Positions 32,631 through 42,417 of a DNA stretch of 64,000 nucleotides are shown one piece after another (the stretch's first letter is position 1; each line of letters starts with the position of its first letter). The translations under genes and the position numbers were made by a program. The notes below the pieces were generated by a model. That model did not search any database and had not been told where the DNA came from. It was given only the letters and a program-made list of their open reading frames with translations. The DNA is taken from positions 3,994 to 67,993 of the forward strand of contig JAEWSL010000010.1 in the NCBI GenBank assembly GCA_023398295.1, written 5' to 3'. The stretch comes from Elusimicrobiota bacterium. Lineage in GTDB: Bacteria; Elusimicrobiota; Elusimicrobia; Elusimicrobiales; Elusimicrobiaceae.

Positions 32631-35624
32631 TTAGTCAAAATATCCTCTAAGCCCCACCTGCACCGCCACCCCTCTAACTCCCGCAAAATACGCCGAAACC
32701 TGCGCGTAGCCGGAATATCTTTCCCATAAAGTGTTTTCCACGCCGGCGTTAATTTCGCCGTAGGATTTAACTTTATAATTGGGGAGGACGTAATTTTCCT
32801 GGTCGCGGATTTCAACGACGCCTTCGCTTATCAAACTGACTGCAAAGGAGCCGCCGACATACGGGTGCCAGGGGCCGTAATCTCTAAGCAATTTAAGCGC
32901 GGGGATAAATTGCAAATTATAAAACAGCGGCGTTTGCATATTTGCGCCCAAAGCCGTTTCATAATTCTGCGCGCTTACTATATTGTAGGACAGCATTAAA
33001 GAAGGAAGGATTTTTGTGCCGTCCTTGAAGATAAAAGAAGAATCTATCTTCCCGTTGGCCGATATGGAGAAAATATCAAAATCGTCTTTTTCGCCGTTAA
33101 GCGTGGCGCGTTGCGTGCCGTTTGAAAAATGCACTTCCGCGGCGGCAAGCAGATTATCGCGGTAAACCGTGCCCATAAAGCCGGCCATAATACTGTTTTT
33201 GTTCATATTAAGGCCTTCTGTCCCCTGGGAATCGTTTACATAACCCGCAAAGACCGAAGGGATAAAATTAAAACCGTGCTCAAGAAACATTATCGGGAAA
33301 TCTAACCCTATATTTGCGCCGGAAGCGTTGTTTCTTACGTCGGTAAGGCCCTCGGTATAATCATGTTTCTGCGCGGCTACAAAAGGAACAAACCACAGCG
33401 TATGCCATTTCTTTTGGGTAACTTCACCGGTATAAAAAGCGCCGGGGTTTACAAAGGTATCGTCTTCCGAAAAACTATAGCTGTTGCGCGCCCTGTAATA
33501 TCTGCCGTCTTTGGAGAGCATAACGTCAAGCCTGTTAAAGAGCGTGTTTGCTATAAGCACGTTATTTACCGCCATTGCGTTTTGCGCGACCGCCGCCGAG
33601 CGTATGGACGGCGTAAGACTGCCAGTTTTTGAAAGCACTATATTATGCGTATCGGGCATGGAAACGCTGTACTCATAAACAGGGCCGTAAAGCTTTTCTA
33701 CGGAAGTTGTAAGATCCATGGAATTTGAAATAGTAATCGGCGCGGTGGTATTTACGCCGGAGTCTTTAACAAGTCTTAAATAGCTTATATTAGCCGAACC
33801 CGCCCCGCCTGAAACTTCAATTGTATCGGCATCGGTAATAAAAGGATCTATATCCACGCTTAAATTGCCCCTTACGCCTTGCGTATAATTATTAAGTTCA
33901 ACATAACCTATCTGCCCGTTGACCATATTGATATCCGTGCCCGTTATGTTAAAAGCCGCGCCGTTAAAAGTCGCGCTGCTGGCAAAAAAGCTTATGGCCC
34001 CGCCGTAGATATTCATAGTGCCGTTAAAGCCGTCAAAGTCGTCGTAAAAATCTATGCGGCCGCTCCTGGGCGAACCGACGGGAATATTTATATCCTCTGC
34101 CGAAGTGCCGTTAATATTTACAACGGAGCCCGCGTCTGAAGTTATACCGCCGTAGAAAATTATTTTATCGTCGCTGTTTAAGTTAAGCGTGCCGTTTGAA
34201 AGATGTATATCATTTTTATTTACTCCGGAAGAATCGGTATTCCCGCTGAAGATAACATCGTTCTTATCGTTAATATCTATAATGGTTAAAACGCCGTTTT
34301 GCAGATAAACCGCCCCGCCCTGCCCGCTCGCGCGGTTATTTGTAAAAGTCCCGCCTTTGGAAATAAGAAAAGTACCCGAAGATAAATATATCGCGCCGCC
34401 GTCGCCGCCGGCGGTATTGCCGGTAAAAGAGGCGTTTTCCATCGTAATTGCGCTGCTTTGCGCGTATATTGCGCCGCCGTCGCCGCTTGCTTTATTTGAG
34501 GTAAAGATATTGCCCCCATTAAAGGCAGCCGTTCCGTTGCTTTCAATATAAACCGCACCGCCATTTACGGCTTTATTGCTTGTAAAGACGGATTTATTTG
34601 CCGTTATATTGCCGCCGTCCCCCAAATATACTGCGCCGCCGTTTCGCGAAGCAGTATTAGACATAAAGGTTGACGTTGAAACTATAAGAAGAGTATTGGA
34701 ACTTGAGTAAATCGCCCCTCCGTCAAGCGCGGAGGTGTTGCCGTTAAAGTCGCTCAGCATTAAATTGGCGCCGGAAAAAGGTTCTAAATATATCGCGCCG
34801 CCCGAGCCGTTTTGCGCCTCATTTTGCGAAAATGTGGCGCTTGATACCACAAGCGCGTAAGAAGAATTTATCGCGCCGCCGTCCAAGACCGCGCTGTTTT
34901 GCGTAAACGTTGAGGTGGAAATTACAGCAGGCCCGTCAGCCCAAATTGCTCCTCCGATATCGGCGGAATTTAACGTAAAAGAGGATGTCGTGACAGCCAG
35001 GAGGGAATTAGACGAGGGGCCGTAATAATAAATGCCGCCGCCCCCGCCGACTGCCGTGTCGGTGCTCGTGGAATAAGCAAACGCTTCGTTGCCTGAAAAA
35101 GTTGAGGAGGAAATAATTGTAACCTGTCCGCTGTTTATAAACAGCGCTCCGCCTGTTGCTACCTGACTGCCGGCGCCGGTAACAGAAGAAATATTATTTT
35201 CAAAAGAAACCCCGTTTAAAGTTATTGTTGAAACCGCCGTCGCCGAAGACGGCAAAACTGAAATTGAAATGGCCCCCGCTTTGCCGGTATAAGCGTTTTG
35301 CCCGCCTAAAAAACCTATGTTTTTAACCGTAGCGGAGGATACGTTTATCTGTAAAAGAGATGTGGCCGTTGAAGTTGTAATATAATAAAAAGGGCGCGCC
35401 TCGGAAGTGCCGGAGCTGGTTATCGTCTTAACGCTTGATAAGACGGCCGGTTCCGTCATATGCACGTCAGTTATAAGCGCGGCGACGTCAACCACCGGGT
35501 TATCAAGCACTATCTGCAAATCATTATCTATAACATAGACGGTAACGGGCGCCGCTTTGGGACATAAGGTTAAAGAGAGCACAAAAAATATACTTAAGAT
35601 AAAACTTTTTATTTTAGCGTTCAT
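32631..35624 (-). CDS. Autotransporter with Pmp-like GGAI repeats
   Basis: 997 residues. Signal peptide of about 25 residues, then a passenger (about 60-640) with some ten GGAIY/GGAVY/GGAIN motifs alternating with FTGN/FTSNKA/FSQNEA blocks, the hallmark of chlamydial polymorphic outer membrane proteins and related beta-helix adhesins. The C-terminal 270 residues form an autotransporter barrel (W-H-T-L-W-F-V-P-F entry, alternating strands, ending QVGLRGYFD). Predicted surface adhesin or host-interaction factor secreted by type Va pathway. TATAAT is found on the minus strand at 35658-35663, 34 bases before the ATG, and GGAG before the start. Passenger is Ser/Thr/Gly/Ala-rich. Confidence 0.85.
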   Translation of the reverse strand: MNAKIKSFILSIFFVLSLTLCPKAAPVTVYVIDNDLQIVLDNPVVDVAALITDVHMTEPAVLSSVKTITSSGTSEARPFYYITTSTATSLLQINVSSATVKNIGFLGGQNAYTGKAGAISISVLPSSATAVSTITLNGVSFENNISSVTGAGSQVATGGALFINSGQVTIISSSTFSGNEAFAYSTSTDTAVGGGGGIYYYGPSSNSLLAVTTSSFTLNSADIGGAIWADGPAVISTSTFTQNSAVLDGGAINSSYALVVSSATFSQNEAQNGSGGAIYLEPFSGANLMLSDFNGNTSALDGGAIYSSSNTLLIVSTSTFMSNTASRNGGAVYLGDGGNITANKSVFTSNKAVNGGAVYIESNGTAAFNGGNIFTSNKASGDGGAIYAQSSAITMENASFTGNTAGGDGGAIYLSSGTFLISKGGTFTNNRASGQGGAVYLQNGVLTIIDINDKNDVIFSGNTDSSGVNKNDIHLSNGTLNLNSDDKIIFYGGITSDAGSVVNINGTSAEDINIPVGSPRSGRIDFYDDFDGFNGTMNIYGGAISFFASSATFNGAAFNITGTDINMVNGQIGYVELNNYTQGVRGNLSVDIDPFITDADTIEVSGGAGSANISYLRLVKDSGVNTTAPITISNSMDLTTSVEKLYGPVYEYSVSMPDTHNIVLSKTGSLTPSIRSAAVAQNAMAVNNVLIANTLFNRLDVMLSKDGRYYRARNSYSFSEDDTFVNPGAFYTGEVTQKKWHTLWFVPFVAAQKHDYTEGLTDVRNNASGANIGLDFPIMFLEHGFNFIPSVFAGYVNDSQGTEGLNMNKNSIMAGFMGTVYRDNLLAAAEVHFSNGTQRATLNGEKDDFDIFSISANGKIDSSFIFKDGTKILPSLMLSYNIVSAQNYETALGANMQTPLFYNLQFIPALKLLRDYGPWHPYVGGSFAVSLISEGVVEIRDQENYVLPNYKVKSYGEINAGVENTLWERYSGYAQVSAYFAGVRGVAVQVGLRGYFD

Positions 35625-35657
35625 ATCATTCTCCGCTTTGACATATTTTACTTTCTA

Positions 35658-35703
35658 ATTATATCATATACGCCCGCGCGCGGCGTATAGCGGCGCGCGC
35701 GGG
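35658..35703 (-). promoter_or_regulatory. Candidate -10 box and GC-rich hairpin between RNase G and autotransporter genes
   Basis: Minus strand: hairpin CCCGCGCGC ... GCGCGCGGG (35673-35703) after the RNase G stop, without a clean U-tract, then TATAAT (35658-35663) ahead of the autotransporter gene. The -35 would fall inside the hairpin and is not recognisable. Confidence 0.4.
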
Positions 35704-35729
35704 AATATGCCTGCAATAAAATAAAACCT

Positions 35730-37181
35730 TTACTCCAAAACTATCTTATAATCTTCCCACGCAATTTGCGGATCCGCCTGTATTTTTATGCCGCGGTGCA
35801 CATTTTGCTCCAAAACGGCCTGCTGCGCTTTGATATGCTCGGCCAGCAGCGGATGCAAAACAAGGCGCATAGTGCCGCCCGGGCGGCCCTGCGTGAGGTC
35901 AAAAATTTCCCTCTGAACTTTAATGCGCATGCTTTCGGCCGAAAGCACTCTGCCGCTGCCTTTGCATTGAGGGCATTCCTCGGTAATAAGGCTGCCGGTG
36001 CTTTCTTTTTTGCGCTCTCTTGTCATCTCCACAAGACCAAGACGCGTTATGGGCAGTATGCGGATTTTTGCCCTGTCGCGCTTAACGGCGTCGTTTAAGG
36101 CGTCCACGACTTTATGGCGGTTGGAGGCTTTTTTCATATCAATAAAGTCTATTACTATTATGCCGCCGATGTTTCTTAATCTGAGCTGGTGGGCAATGGC
36201 GTAGGCGGCTTCAATATTAGTCTGCGTCACGGTTTCTTCCTGCGACTTGCTGCCGGTAAATTTGCCGGTGTTTACGTCTATGGCGCAAAGACTTTCTGCC
36301 TCCTGAATAATAATACTGCCGCCGTTCTCAAGAGGCAGTTTTATAAGACGCAGCTTTTCTATCTCCTGCTCAATGTTAAAAGCTTCAAAGATAGGCGTTT
36401 TGGCTTTGTAAAGTTTTATGCGGTCTTTAAGTTCGGGCGAGATCCTTTCAACAAAGTCCAGCACTTTATCGTAATCTTTCTGGCTGTCAAGCATATAAAC
36501 TTTAACGTCTTCCGAAAGAATGTCGCGCGATACCTGCAGAACGCCGTCCATATCCTCATGCAAAATAGCCGGCGCGGGAGCGCGTTCAAAACGCGTTATA
36601 ATGGTTTTCCACTGGCGGTAGAGGTATTTTACCTCTTTCTCAAGCTCCTCTTCGCTTGCCTCTTCGGCCTCGGTTCTCACGATACAGCCCATGCCTTCAA
36701 GATATTTGGCGGCCAGTTTTTCAACAAGGTCGTTTAATCTCTGGCGTTTATCGTTGTCTTCTATATTCTTTGACACGCCGACAAAACGCTGGTTGGGCGT
36801 TAGAACAAGATAGCGGCCGGGCAAGGTAACATCCATGGTAACCTTCATGCCTTTTGTGCCTATGGCGTCCTTTACAACCTGCACCATAACTTCCTGCCCT
36901 TTGTAGAGGATTTTATCTATGGGCTTTTTATCGCCCTCAATAACATCGGAAATATAGAGGTAGGCGTTCTTCTCGTAGCCGATATTCAAAAACGCGCTTG
37001 AGATGCCGGGCAAAACATTTTCAACTACGGCCTTGTAAATGTTGCCTACTATATTTAGAGAACCTCTGCGTTCCCACATAAGTTCCGCCAAAACTCCGTC
37101 CTCTAAAATAGCGATTCTGGTTTCTTCAAAAGAAGTATTTACCAGCACTTCCACGGAAGGATTATCCGAAAATGATTTCAT
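35730..37181 (-). CDS. rng: Ribonuclease G (RNase E/G family)
   Basis: 483 residues, matching RNase G (489 in E. coli) without the long C-terminal scaffold of RNase E. Endoribonuclease for rRNA 5' maturation and mRNA decay. S1 domain around 35-120 (GNIYKAVVENVLPGISSAFLNIGYEKNAYLYISDV), 5'-sensor region, catalytic Mg ligands in CAIDVNTG and IVIDFIDM, the TRLGLVEMTRERKKES block, and the zinc-link CPQCKGSG. Downstream of a DUF2344 gene in the cell-shape gene run; RNase G was originally tied to the mre region in E. coli as well, so the synteny is ancient. Confidence 0.95.
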   Translation of the reverse strand: MKSFSDNPSVEVLVNTSFEETRIAILEDGVLAELMWERRGSLNIVGNIYKAVVENVLPGISSAFLNIGYEKNAYLYISDVIEGDKKPIDKILYKGQEVMVQVVKDAIGTKGMKVTMDVTLPGRYLVLTPNQRFVGVSKNIEDNDKRQRLNDLVEKLAAKYLEGMGCIVRTEAEEASEEELEKEVKYLYRQWKTIITRFERAPAPAILHEDMDGVLQVSRDILSEDVKVYMLDSQKDYDKVLDFVERISPELKDRIKLYKAKTPIFEAFNIEQEIEKLRLIKLPLENGGSIIIQEAESLCAIDVNTGKFTGSKSQEETVTQTNIEAAYAIAHQLRLRNIGGIIVIDFIDMKKASNRHKVVDALNDAVKRDRAKIRILPITRLGLVEMTRERKKESTGSLITEECPQCKGSGRVLSAESMRIKVQREIFDLTQGRPGGTMRLVLHPLLAEHIKAQQAVLEQNVHRGIKIQADPQIAWEDYKIVLE

Positions 37182-37217
37182 TGTTTATTCTCCGTCTTAA
37201 ACCGCCGCGCCTTAAGG

Positions 37218-37868
37218 CTAAATCCGCATCAAATCTCCCTGCGGGTTTTGCCAAAATAAGGCCTGGCGCGTAATACGCATCTGCGCGCCCCCGCCGTCAA
37301 AGCAAGGCAACATCAGAAACATCTGCCTCACTTCCAAACTTCTAAGGGCGTCCAAACGCGCAAGTAATAGAAACTCGTCTTTTTCCGATTGCAGCGCTTT
37401 CAAAAAAAGCGCCGAAGTATCCCCTTTCTCTAAAGCCGCCTGAACATCGCGGGCGACAATCATCTCAAGACGCCCGCCGGTTTTCAAAGTATTTTGCGGC
37501 GGCGGATTAACCTTTATTTTATATTGGGCCGCGCAAACTAAAACCTCAAGCGAACATAAAGCAGAGGGCACTTCTTTAATCGTTTCTATCTTAAACCCGC
37601 CCGTTATAAACGGGGCGAGTTTTGTTTTAATTTCTTCAATGTCATATTCTTGGCAAAGGCTTATGTCTGCGTACTGGCACAAGTCCGCCGAGCCTTCCTG
37701 CGCGCCGGGCCCGAAAGCCAAACGCGGCCAAGTTTTACTGCTTACGTATTTTAAGCCGCCGAAAATTACGGCGTCTTTCAAAATACGGCGGAACTCGTGT
37801 AAAGTTACACCGTCTTCGTTTCGGCTTAATTTAAGCCGATACTTAAAAACGGGCTCTCTTTTTATCAT
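37218..37868 (-). CDS. DUF2344 (radical-SAM-associated) protein
   Basis: 216 residues. Family pattern: FKYRLKLSRNEDGVTLHEFRRIL at the N-terminus and PRLAFGPGAQEGSADLCQYADISL (residues about 48-71). In many bacteria this domain is fused to or follows a large radical SAM protein and precedes RNase E/G; here it stands alone and directly precedes rng (36-base gap). It has been linked to RNA metabolism only by context. No radical SAM partner is within the window. Confidence 0.82.
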   Translation of the reverse strand: MIKREPVFKYRLKLSRNEDGVTLHEFRRILKDAVIFGGLKYVSSKTWPRLAFGPGAQEGSADLCQYADISLCQEYDIEEIKTKLAPFITGGFKIETIKEVPSALCSLEVLVCAAQYKIKVNPPPQNTLKTGGRLEMIVARDVQAALEKGDTSALFLKALQSEKDEFLLLARLDALRSLEVRQMFLMLPCFDGGGAQMRITRQALFWQNPQGDLMRI

Positions 37869-37895
37869 ACCATTTTATATACGCGCTTTTTTATA

Positions 37896-39248
37896 TTATA
37901 TTATGGATAAACGCCGTCTGTAGACGCTTTCCACAATGCCCAAAGCCCACGCGCTTGCCACCAAATTGCTGCCGCCGTACGATATAAACGGCAGGGGTAT
38001 GCCCGCAACGGGCACTATGCCTATAAGCATACCGAAATTAAATATCATATAGACAAAAAATATGCCGAAAATCCCGCAGCATACCAAATAACCGAAATAA
38101 TCGCTTGAAAGCGCAGCCGTCTGTACTGTGCGCCAAAGTAAAATTATATAAAGCAAAAGCACCGTAAGCGTACCCAAAAGGCCGCGCTCTTCTCCCAGGA
38201 CGGCAAGGATAAAGTCCGTGTGCCTCTCGGGCACAAAACCAAGGCGGCTTTGCGTGCCGGAAAAATATCCTTTGCCTAAAACGCCGCCGGAACCCATGGC
38301 AATCTGCGCCTGCAAAACATTATAACCCGCCCCTTTGGGATCGGACTTAGGGGCCAAAAAAGTTTCAATCCTCTTGCGCTGGTAAGGCTTCATATGATTA
38401 TAAACAAACCACCCGCAGAAAAACCCCGCCAAAACCGAACCCGCAACTATAAAAACAAAAATCGGCGCAAGCCTCAGACGCAATTGCTTTGCAAACCACC
38501 AAATAAGCCAGCAGATAAATAAAACTGTTCCGCAAAACCCCGCGATATAAAGCCAGTTATGCGTCAGCTGCGAAATTGCATAAAGAAAAATATTATTTTG
38601 CGCAATTTTGGGCATCATAGCCGCGTAAGTCCATGCCACGGGAAAAACCCCCGCGAAAGAAACAAACAGGAATATAAGGATAAAATAAAAACTGTTAAAT
38701 CCCGCCGTATAGAGCAAAATCAAAAGCGCGGGCGCCGTTACCACTATTGAAGAAAAATCCGGCTGACGCATAATCAAAATAAATATGGGCAAAATAATGA
38801 GGCCCAGATAAAACAAAGTCTTGAACTCGCTGGCCGAGCTTCTTCGCCGCGCCAAAAAAGACGAGGCTACAAGTATAGCGGCAATACGGCAAATTTCAGT
38901 AGGCTGGAAAGAAATAAAACCGAAGCGAAACCAAGAGTTTGAGCCGCGCATTACAACGCCGAAAATCAGCACCGCCCCTAAAAGAAGCAGAATAAAAACA
39001 TAGAGGGCTTTTTGCTGCTCGCTGTAAATCTGATAATTAAACAGCCAGCCGAACATAAAAGCGCAAAAAGCAACTGGCAAGGCGATTAAATGCGTGCGCA
39101 CTACGTCTGCGGCAAAACCCAGCCCGCTTACCGCAGAAATTATTACGGAAAACCCTATCAAAGAAAGCAAAGCCGCCGCGCCCGCAAGCACATAGTCAAG
39201 GTTGCGTCTTTGTATTTGCTGCTCGTTTTGATTACTTTTGCCAAACAT
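37896..39248 (-). CDS. rodA: Peptidoglycan glycosyltransferase RodA
   Basis: 450 residues, about ten membrane segments, SEDS family. Polymerises lipid II for cell elongation together with PBP2. GSGGVLGKGYFSGTQSRLGFVPERHTDFILAVLGEERG is the conserved extracytoplasmic loop with the catalytic Asp region, and GIPLPFISYGGSNLVASAWALGIV the C-terminal signature. Longer than E. coli RodA (370) owing to extra residues in the central loops. Its start codon abuts the mrdA stop (one-base overlap), so the pair is translationally coupled, as expected for RodA-PBP2. Confidence 0.95.
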   Translation of the reverse strand: MFGKSNQNEQQIQRRNLDYVLAGAAALLSLIGFSVIISAVSGLGFAADVVRTHLIALPVAFCAFMFGWLFNYQIYSEQQKALYVFILLLLGAVLIFGVVMRGSNSWFRFGFISFQPTEICRIAAILVASSFLARRRSSASEFKTLFYLGLIILPIFILIMRQPDFSSIVVTAPALLILLYTAGFNSFYFILIFLFVSFAGVFPVAWTYAAMMPKIAQNNIFLYAISQLTHNWLYIAGFCGTVLFICWLIWWFAKQLRLRLAPIFVFIVAGSVLAGFFCGWFVYNHMKPYQRKRIETFLAPKSDPKGAGYNVLQAQIAMGSGGVLGKGYFSGTQSRLGFVPERHTDFILAVLGEERGLLGTLTVLLLYIILLWRTVQTAALSSDYFGYLVCCGIFGIFFVYMIFNFGMLIGIVPVAGIPLPFISYGGSNLVASAWALGIVESVYRRRLSII

Positions 39249-41017
39249 TATTTAACTCCGTAATACGCCTTTATAATCTGCCGCGCGACAGGCCCCGCGG
39301 CCGAAGCCCCGCCCTTGCCAAATTCCACAAAAACGGCAAAAGCCAAATCAGGCTCCTGCCCGGGGCGGGCGGCAAAACCCATAAACCAGCCGTGATCTTC
39401 TCCGTGCGGATTTTGCGCCGTACCCGTTTTGCCATAAACATCTATCCCTAAAACATGTGCGCTTCTGCCGGTGGCTTTGTCCACAACGCCCTTTAAGGCT
39501 TTGTGCAAAAGCTCAAAGAGGCCCGTCTTAAAACTAAGCTGAGAAATTAAATCCGGTTTGCCATCAAAAGTTATTTTGCCTTCCGGATTTACTATTTTCT
39601 CTATATAATAAGGCCGCCAGATTGTGCCTTTGTTTGCAATTGCGGAGGCAAAAACAGCCATCTGCAAAGGCGTTAAAAGCAGTTCCCCCTGGCCTATTGA
39701 TAAATTAAGAGTGTCGCCGCCGAACCAGTAAGTTCTCAGTCTTGCGCGTTTGCTGGGGCCGTAGATATTGCCGGATTTCTCGCCGGGAAGGTCAATGCCC
39801 GTCTGCCTGTCAAAGCGGAACATTCTCTCTATTTTCTCTATATGCGAAGCGCCTACTTTTAGGCCCAAATTATAAAAATAAATATCGCAGGACTGCGCCA
39901 TGCCTTCAAGAAAATCTATATTCTCCCCGTGGATCTTCCAGTCCTTAAACTCCCTTCCGTTAAGATACATCTTGCCCGCGCAGGTTACCTTATCGTCAAC
40001 GTCAAGGCGGCCTGTTTCATAAGCGGCAATGGAAGTTATTATTTTGAAAGGCGAAGCCGGCGGATAGAGGCCCTGTATGGCCAAATTATATTCTGGAATA
40101 TTGGTTTTGTTTTGTTTATTTTCGTCCCCTCCGTCATCGTAGGGAACAAAAATATTCGGATCAAAATCCGGCGCTGACACCATAGCCAAAACAGCGCCTG
40201 TGCGCGGGTCTAAGACAACGACAGCCCCGTTCCCGGTGGGAGAATTTTTTATGCCTTCCTCCGCCGCTTTTTGCACGGTATAATTTATTGTTGTGTAGAT
40301 ATCTTCTCCGGCGCGGCCTTTATTGTCTTTTATTTTTTGTTTAACGCGGCCTTTATAGTCAACTTCCAGGAACAAGCCGCCGTCGCGGCCTTTTAATTCT
40401 TTTTCATATCTTTTCTCTATGCCGCTTTTGCCTATTTTATTGTTCAGACGGTAATTTTCGCTTTGCGAAAATTCGCGCCACGCCCTGTTGTCCATAGGGC
40501 CCATGTAACCTAAAAGATGCGCCAAAAACGCGCCGCTGGGATAGGTTCTTTTACTTTCCTCAAGAAGATATAAACCGGGGTAATAAATTTGCAGTTCCGC
40601 AAAAGAAAAAACTTTCTGCGGAGATATGTTTTGCGCCAAGGCCGCCGCTTTGCCGCTTCTTATCGCTTTTTTAAGCTTGGATAAAATATCCTTCTGCTCA
40701 ACGCCTAGATATTTGCCGACGTCCTGGGCAAAAGCGTCAAGAGCGGCGGGGCTCATTTCCTGCGTGGAGGGCAGATAGTATAAACTGAAAGCGGGGCTGT
40801 TTGTAGCAAGCGCAATCCCGCCGCTTGCAAATATCCTGCCGCGCGGCGCCGTCTGATATAAAATCTGCGTGCGGTTTTGCTCGGCGGCTTCGGTATATTT
40901 TTTGTGGGAGATAAGCTGTATGTCTATCATCTTAAAAGCTATTACGCCCGCAAAGAGAAAAACGAGCCAGAACAGTTTTTTAAGACGAACAGCGTCAAAA
41001 CTTTTATTTGTTCTCAT
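39248..41017 (-). CDS. mrdA: Penicillin-binding protein 2 (class B transpeptidase)
   Basis: 589 residues. N-terminal membrane anchor (13-32), pedestal/dimerisation domain (APRGRIFA), transpeptidase domain with SxxK at Ser322-Lys325 (YPPASPFKI), second motif SCD (AQSCDIYFYNLG) and third motif KTGTAQ near the C-terminus followed by HGWFMGFAAR. Cross-links peptidoglycan in the elongasome. Unusual detail: the nucleophile segment reads PPASPFK rather than the common PPGSTFK. Overlaps mreD at its start by 14 bases; part of mreC-mreD-mrdA-rodA. Confidence 0.96.
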   Translation of the reverse strand: MRTNKSFDAVRLKKLFWLVFLFAGVIAFKMIDIQLISHKKYTEAAEQNRTQILYQTAPRGRIFASGGIALATNSPAFSLYYLPSTQEMSPAALDAFAQDVGKYLGVEQKDILSKLKKAIRSGKAAALAQNISPQKVFSFAELQIYYPGLYLLEESKRTYPSGAFLAHLLGYMGPMDNRAWREFSQSENYRLNNKIGKSGIEKRYEKELKGRDGGLFLEVDYKGRVKQKIKDNKGRAGEDIYTTINYTVQKAAEEGIKNSPTGNGAVVVLDPRTGAVLAMVSAPDFDPNIFVPYDDGGDENKQNKTNIPEYNLAIQGLYPPASPFKIITSIAAYETGRLDVDDKVTCAGKMYLNGREFKDWKIHGENIDFLEGMAQSCDIYFYNLGLKVGASHIEKIERMFRFDRQTGIDLPGEKSGNIYGPSKRARLRTYWFGGDTLNLSIGQGELLLTPLQMAVFASAIANKGTIWRPYYIEKIVNPEGKITFDGKPDLISQLSFKTGLFELLHKALKGVVDKATGRSAHVLGIDVYGKTGTAQNPHGEDHGWFMGFAARPGQEPDLAFAVFVEFGKGGASAAGPVARQIIKAYYGVK

Positions 41018-41501
41018 TAGTTAACTTACCAACGGCAAAATATTTTGTCACCAAAAGATAAGCGGCCGGCAAAAGCAAACCGCTTAAAAGAGAGCCGAAA
41101 ATCAAACTCTTAAATCCCTGCCAGATAAAAACCCCGCTGAAAATAAAACCCAAAACACCGTAAGTTAAAACGCAAAAGATATTAAGGCATACGGTAATTA
41201 CAAATTGCGGGCCGATATCCTTAAAGTCAATTTTATCGTCAATGCGGTAAAATAAAAACAGCATCAGGGTAAACACTAAAGCGTTTGCGCCAAAAAGCAT
41301 AGTGCCGAAAAAATCCAAAAACAAACCGCTTATAAAAGCAAATATATACCCGCCCAGCTCGCTTAAAGCGCAGGCCATTATCAGCGAAAAAACAAACATA
41401 ACCCCCACCGTTACGCCGAGCGGGGAAAAAAGCTCCACCGCTATCCAGTGCGCTACGGTAGCCAAAATAAAAATAGCAAAACATTTAAGAAATTTGATCA
41501 T
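41004..41501 (-). CDS. mreD: Rod shape-determining protein MreD
   Basis: 165 residues, five or six hydrophobic segments, low sequence conservation as usual for MreD. Identified mainly by size, topology and its place between mreC and mrdA with overlaps on both sides (4 and 14 bases). The segment LSELGGYIFAFISGLFLDFFGTMLFGANALVFTLMLFLFYRI fits the MreD family. Inner-membrane link between MreC, RodA-PBP2 and the MreB filament. Confidence 0.85.
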   Translation of the reverse strand: MIKFLKCFAIFILATVAHWIAVELFSPLGVTVGVMFVFSLIMACALSELGGYIFAFISGLFLDFFGTMLFGANALVFTLMLFLFYRIDDKIDFKDIGPQFVITVCLNIFCVLTYGVLGFIFSGVFIWQGFKSLIFGSLLSGLLLPAAYLLVTKYFAVGKLTNENK

Positions 41502-42397
41502 TTCTTTAAGTCCTCTTTGGCTTTGCCGGCTTTAATTTTTTTATCCGCTCCGCCCGCGGGAAAAATAAGAACTTCTTTTATGTCCGACGGTTTTGCCGCG
41601 GGCGTTATGTAAAAACTGAGAGAAGTCGGGGTGCGCCCCTCCTCTTCGGCTACGGCGGGGCCGATTTCGCCTATCAAAAGACCGTCGGGGAAAAGCGCGC
41701 TTGAAGCGGAAGCAAAAATTTTATCGCCCTCTTTAACCTGGGCGCCAAGCGGCAGATACTTTATGGTAACAAGCCCATCCTGCGTCCCGCCGACGAGCCC
41801 TTCGGCCATAGAAGGCGCTACGTACGCGGCGGAAAAAAATTCTTCGTCGTTAAGAAGTAAAATCTTTGCCGTTTTGGGCGTAACCTCAATTACATTGCCC
41901 GCCAAAGCAAACACGCCGTCCTCAATTGCGCCGGCAGGCGCGCGCAGTTCTATGCCGTCGTCAGCCCCTTTTACGACTATAACAGTGCTTCTTCTTGAGG
42001 GCTCTCTATACGCAACTCGCGCCCAGAGGCCGCCCCATTTTTCCTGCGGGTTTAAGAGTAAAAGTTCGGTAAGTCTTTCGTTTTCCTTTTCCAGCACGGC
42101 CGCGCGGGAGTTTTGCACCTGGAGTTCCGAAATCTGCTCTTTAAGGCGGTTATTTTCCGTAGCGACTTCAAGAAGCGAGCGCGCCGATTGTTGCGCGCCG
42201 TTAAGATATTCCATAGCGCCATGCGCGGCGCGCAGCTGTGGTATAAAAACGTAAGAGAGCACCGCCCGAAGAGAGTTTATCGGCCCTTCTAAAGGCAGCA
42301 GCATAAGCACTAAAGCCAAAGCGGCAAACACAGAGGGTAGTATTTTTGAGTAGCCTCTTTCCTGCGCGCTTAATTTTTTTGTGCGTTTTTCCTGCAT
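41498..42397 (-). CDS. mreC: Rod shape-determining protein MreC
   Basis: 299 residues. One membrane segment (22-42), periplasmic coiled coil (about 70-115; LLEVATENNRLKEQISELQVQN), then the two beta-barrel domains with VIVVKGADDGIELRAPAGAI, GVFALAGNVIEVTPKTAKILLLNDEEFFSAAYV, GLVTIKYLPLGAQVKEGDKIFASA and LLIGEIGPA. Lys-rich C-terminal tail. mreB is not directly upstream in this window; the preceding gene encodes a DUF3089 hydrolase 20 bases away, so the operon start may be further upstream or mreB is unlinked. Confidence 0.94.
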   Translation of the reverse strand: MQEKRTKKLSAQERGYSKILPSVFAALALVLMLLPLEGPINSLRAVLSYVFIPQLRAAHGAMEYLNGAQQSARSLLEVATENNRLKEQISELQVQNSRAAVLEKENERLTELLLLNPQEKWGGLWARVAYREPSRRSTVIVVKGADDGIELRAPAGAIEDGVFALAGNVIEVTPKTAKILLLNDEEFFSAAYVAPSMAEGLVGGTQDGLVTIKYLPLGAQVKEGDKIFASASSALFPDGLLIGEIGPAVAEEEGRTPTSLSFYITPAAKPSDIKEVLIFPAGGADKKIKAGKAKEDLKK

Positions 42398-42417
42398 ACA
42401 ACGCTCCGCTTTACTTA

